64,000 nt of DNA from Cristatella mucedo (taxonomy: Eukaryota; Bryozoa; Phylactolaemata; Cristatellidae). A program made the translations under genes and the position numbers. The notes beneath the pieces are model-generated. The model was not told where the DNA came from, made no database searches, and saw nothing but the letters and a program-made list of their open reading frames with translations. The stretch's first letter is position 1. Every line of letters begins with the position of its first letter. The stretch covers positions 374,001 to 438,000 of the forward strand of contig WPIO01000030.1 in assembly GCA_009760855.2 (NCBI GenBank), given 5' to 3'. This document shows positions 61,494-64,000 of this stretch, piece by piece.

Positions 61494-62650
61494 TGCAGCT
61501 CAGCCATCAGCAAGACGTGACCAAGAAGCAATGACAAAATCCACCCTCTGTAATCCGCCATCTGGTCACCGACCTGATGCGGAAATACACGATTGTGACG
61601 GTTCTGCAAATTGGACTGCATCGTCCTTGTTTTTGGCATTTTTTAATAATGGTAGCCTGCAGCAGGTCTGCAGAGCTGTATAGCTGTGGTACACCGTAGT
61701 CGTACTTAAGTAATGTATAGGGACTAGTTTTTATATTGGGAGACTTAACATGTTTTCAGTGGCCAATCTTAAGCCGTAAGAAAGCTGCAGCCTGAGTAGT
61801 CACCAGCTGCAAGCAGCAAACAAGCAGTGGTATAAGCCACTCACAGAGTGAACCCACTCTCATGACTCAACGATTTTTATTCGTGCAGTCGGAAGTTGGT
61901 TATATAGTCTTCTTCCAAAATAAACATGCAACTGGAGTGGCAGCTCGAAATATACCAATATGCAATACACATACGGGCAACAACTAGACTCACACAATGA
62001 TCACCGGACACGCTGCAGAAACATGGGCAATAAGGAATGTCTAACAATCGATAGACTCACTCCGAAATGGCCAATAAATACCAAGCATCCAGATCGTGTT
62101 GCCTGTCTCTGTTCGACATGCCAATCACGTTCCGAAATCGACGTAGCTGCTCGACATTTAACCCGACGATGGTGCTGCAAAATTCAGTTGTCACCAAGTG
62201 CTGCGGCTCTCTCGTAGGACGAGCACTTGGTCTGGTCAGTCGGGAAAGCAGGCGATGCTGACCGACTCGGTGGATGCCAGCGAACGCTTTATAATGCACC
62301 GAAGGGCTGCCCAAGTGCTTGACTCGGCTTTCGCAGGACCAAGTGCAGCGAGGTTGCAGCTGAGCGTAAATCTCACGCCAAAACAGATATCAGTGGAGGC
62401 CAACTGTTGTCCCACTAAGATCACTGGAGCTGTGCAACACGTCAACTCAGCTATCACTTAATATGCAAATGGTCCTTTGCATATAAACAGCTGGCACGTG
62501 GTGCACGAGTGTAACACGCGAATAGCATTTCTGCAGTATGCTGCTATGATGACTGACAGACACAGTGATGACTGACATCTTGTTGACTGATAGCCTCGCT
62601 TTTGCTACGAACCACAGCTGACTGGTAGGTATCAAACGTTTTGTCTCCAA
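61494..62650. other. Convergent intergenic region / 3' untranslated sequence
   Basis: Between the ends of ANKS6 and MARCHF6. Holds AATAAA on the minus strand (plus positions 61876-61881) and on the plus strand (61919-61924), suitable for the two converging transcripts. No frame here looks coding. Confidence 0.5.
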
Positions 62651-63396
62651 TCAGGTTGCAGTTGTACTCCTCAGCTGTATACCTTGACTGTTGTAGTTGA
62701 CAAGCTGTTGACCGACCAGGTATCTATATATAACATTAGGGCAACAATTATTCAACAAGAATTTTCTGAGCGAGTATATATCAGCAATCAAACAATAGAA
62801 ACAAGCCGAGTGGCACAAGCTGTCTGTGCTTATGAAACCGCATGCAGCATCCAAAGATTGCAGCATACAAAATGGGTTAGAAGCCTTCCTGCAAACTACT
62901 CATTCAAACAGTGGCCTTGCTGCAATAATTATACTAAATTGACCTCTATCTTCCTGCCAACCATTCCCTGTTGGCATTCCTGTTAAGCATGTCTGTAAGC
63001 ATCACACCAGGGCATTCCATAACAATGTTGACATACTTATCGTTTTTTATATGCTCATATAACTTCTTGAATTGTTTGATGTGAAACATCATAAAGGCGA
63101 CTACCAAGACTGATGTAAAGATTACTGGATACACCCTTCGATAGGCGATGTGACAGAAATCTGTATCGAAACCTGTAAGAGACATCACGCTCTTTACTGC
63201 ACGGAACAGACACGCTGTGGGGAACTGAGGGCACACCTGACTTGCACTAACTAGTTTGCTCACCGAGCCACGGAAAGAGTCCCTTGACGATGGCATATGG
63301 TGCCGCCAGCAGGGTGCTCAAAATGCATATGACGGGTACACATATACCTCGCAGCACTTGACCAAGGTTCATGTTGTGCATGCCGTTGTTGTACAT
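62651..63396 (-). CDS. MARCHF6: E3 ubiquitin ligase MARCHF6 (TEB4/Doa10 type), C-terminal three exons
   Basis: Partial gene; the RING-CH domain and most membrane segments lie beyond the right edge. Minus-strand exons in coding order: 63396-63264 (44 codons plus 1 base), 63172-63037, 62723-62651 with the stop. All junctions are GT-AG and in phase. The first encodes NMNLGQVLRGICVPVICILS, a membrane segment. The second has RRVYPVIFTSVLVV (last membrane segment) and QFKKLYEHIKND. The third gives KYLVGQQLVNY, then a short divergent tail. The LYEHIKNDKYLVGQ.LVNY C-terminus is diagnostic: in Doa10-type ligases it is a conserved element needed for ERAD activity in the ER membrane (family knowledge). 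The gene is convergent with ANKS6. Confidence 0.92.
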
Positions 63397-64000
63397 CTAT
63401 TAAAAATAAAATTCCATCTTCCAAGGCAATCGCGAACAATTAACGAATACGCCCTAGAATGAGAATGTATAATTACGAATGAGAATGATTAACGAATGTG
63501 CCGAGTTTGCTGATGCAGCAAGTGACTCATAACAGCATTCGTCCTGGTAGTGCAGTGCCACGGTAGAGTCATAAGCCTCTATCGCATGAGGCATCATACA
63601 AGCCAGAGTAATCCTTCCATCCGTAGGTCAACTCGCATGTCCACTCACACGCAACAGTGAACTTGCAACAGTGAGGTCTGCATTTAGATGAGATTGCAGC
63701 TTTTCCTCAGCACCGGGACAGGACTGCAGCTGGGACGAGGTCTGTCTGCTAACAATCAGCAGACAGAACAGCAGCAATAATGATTGCATTATCGAGTATA
63801 AATTGCACGATAATGGTGCCATGTTATGGACAATGTGCCAAAATTTACCAGAAAGCCTTTGAAATTGTTTAAAAACCATTTTAGGCCAGAATAGAGCATG
63901 AAGAAACGAGACAGCTTCGTCAGCTCAAACTGGTAACATGCCACTGCACTAGAGCCCAAACTGTAAACCCAGCCAAATATATCCAACAGAAATCAGATTT
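63397..64000 (-). other. MARCHF6 intron, no exon recognised
   Basis: Upstream of the acceptor at 63397 I see no further exon up to the window edge. Two minus-strand frames (63879-63628 and 63986-63789) are hydrophobic in part but lack suitable splice sites and the expected family motifs. Confidence 0.4.

Overview
The window is intron-rich nuclear DNA from an animal. Three genes can be named by conserved protein signatures that run through correctly phased, GT-AG bounded exons: PDCD6/ALG-2 (plus strand, 434-9369), ANKS6 (plus, 33965-59581) and the 3' end of MARCHF6 (minus, 62651-63396). A fourth is a papain-family cysteine protease (minus, 14060-19075, its 5' exon not found). ANKS6 and MARCHF6 together point to a metazoan. 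The repeat content (tRNA-derived SINEs, CR1/L2-like LINE tails ending in ATT repeats, very long CA/GT arrays) suits an aquatic invertebrate, but I cannot name the species.

Layout. 1-9.4 kb: five-exon PDCD6 with a repeat-laden 4.8 kb last intron. 9.4-14 kb: LINE and SINE remnants between two convergent genes. 14-19.1 kb: seven exons of the protease, with a LINE fragment and a 340-bp GT array in its introns. 19.1-33.9 kb: a 15 kb stretch without a recognised gene, holding a CA array, LINE 3' ends, an unrecognised minus-strand coding candidate (25.8-27.6 kb) and a CpG-rich possible first exon (29.8 kb). 34-59.6 kb: ANKS6 in about 13 exons, with a GC-rich first exon carrying most of the ankyrin repeats and a C-terminal SAM domain. 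One ANKS6 intron, splitting the SAM domain, holds a nearly intact LINE. 59.6-62.6 kb: convergent intergenic DNA with poly(A) signals for both neighbours. 62.65-63.4 kb: last three exons of MARCHF6.

The genes are unrelated housekeeping or ciliary genes: a calcium sensor of ESCRT/ER-exit-site trafficking, a lysosomal-type protease, a nephronophthisis-type ciliary scaffold and an ER-associated-degradation ubiquitin ligase. I see no operon or gene-cluster logic. Most of the remaining structure is transposable elements: two SINE families and at least three LINE families, often nested. SINE family A and a LINE family share a 3' hairpin tail. I found no new defence, metabolic or regulatory system. 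The best leads are the shared SINE/LINE tail, the near-intact LINE in ANKS6, the protease with an extra cysteine-rich insert and a lost core cysteine, and a 31-bp-arm hairpin beside a 20-C run.
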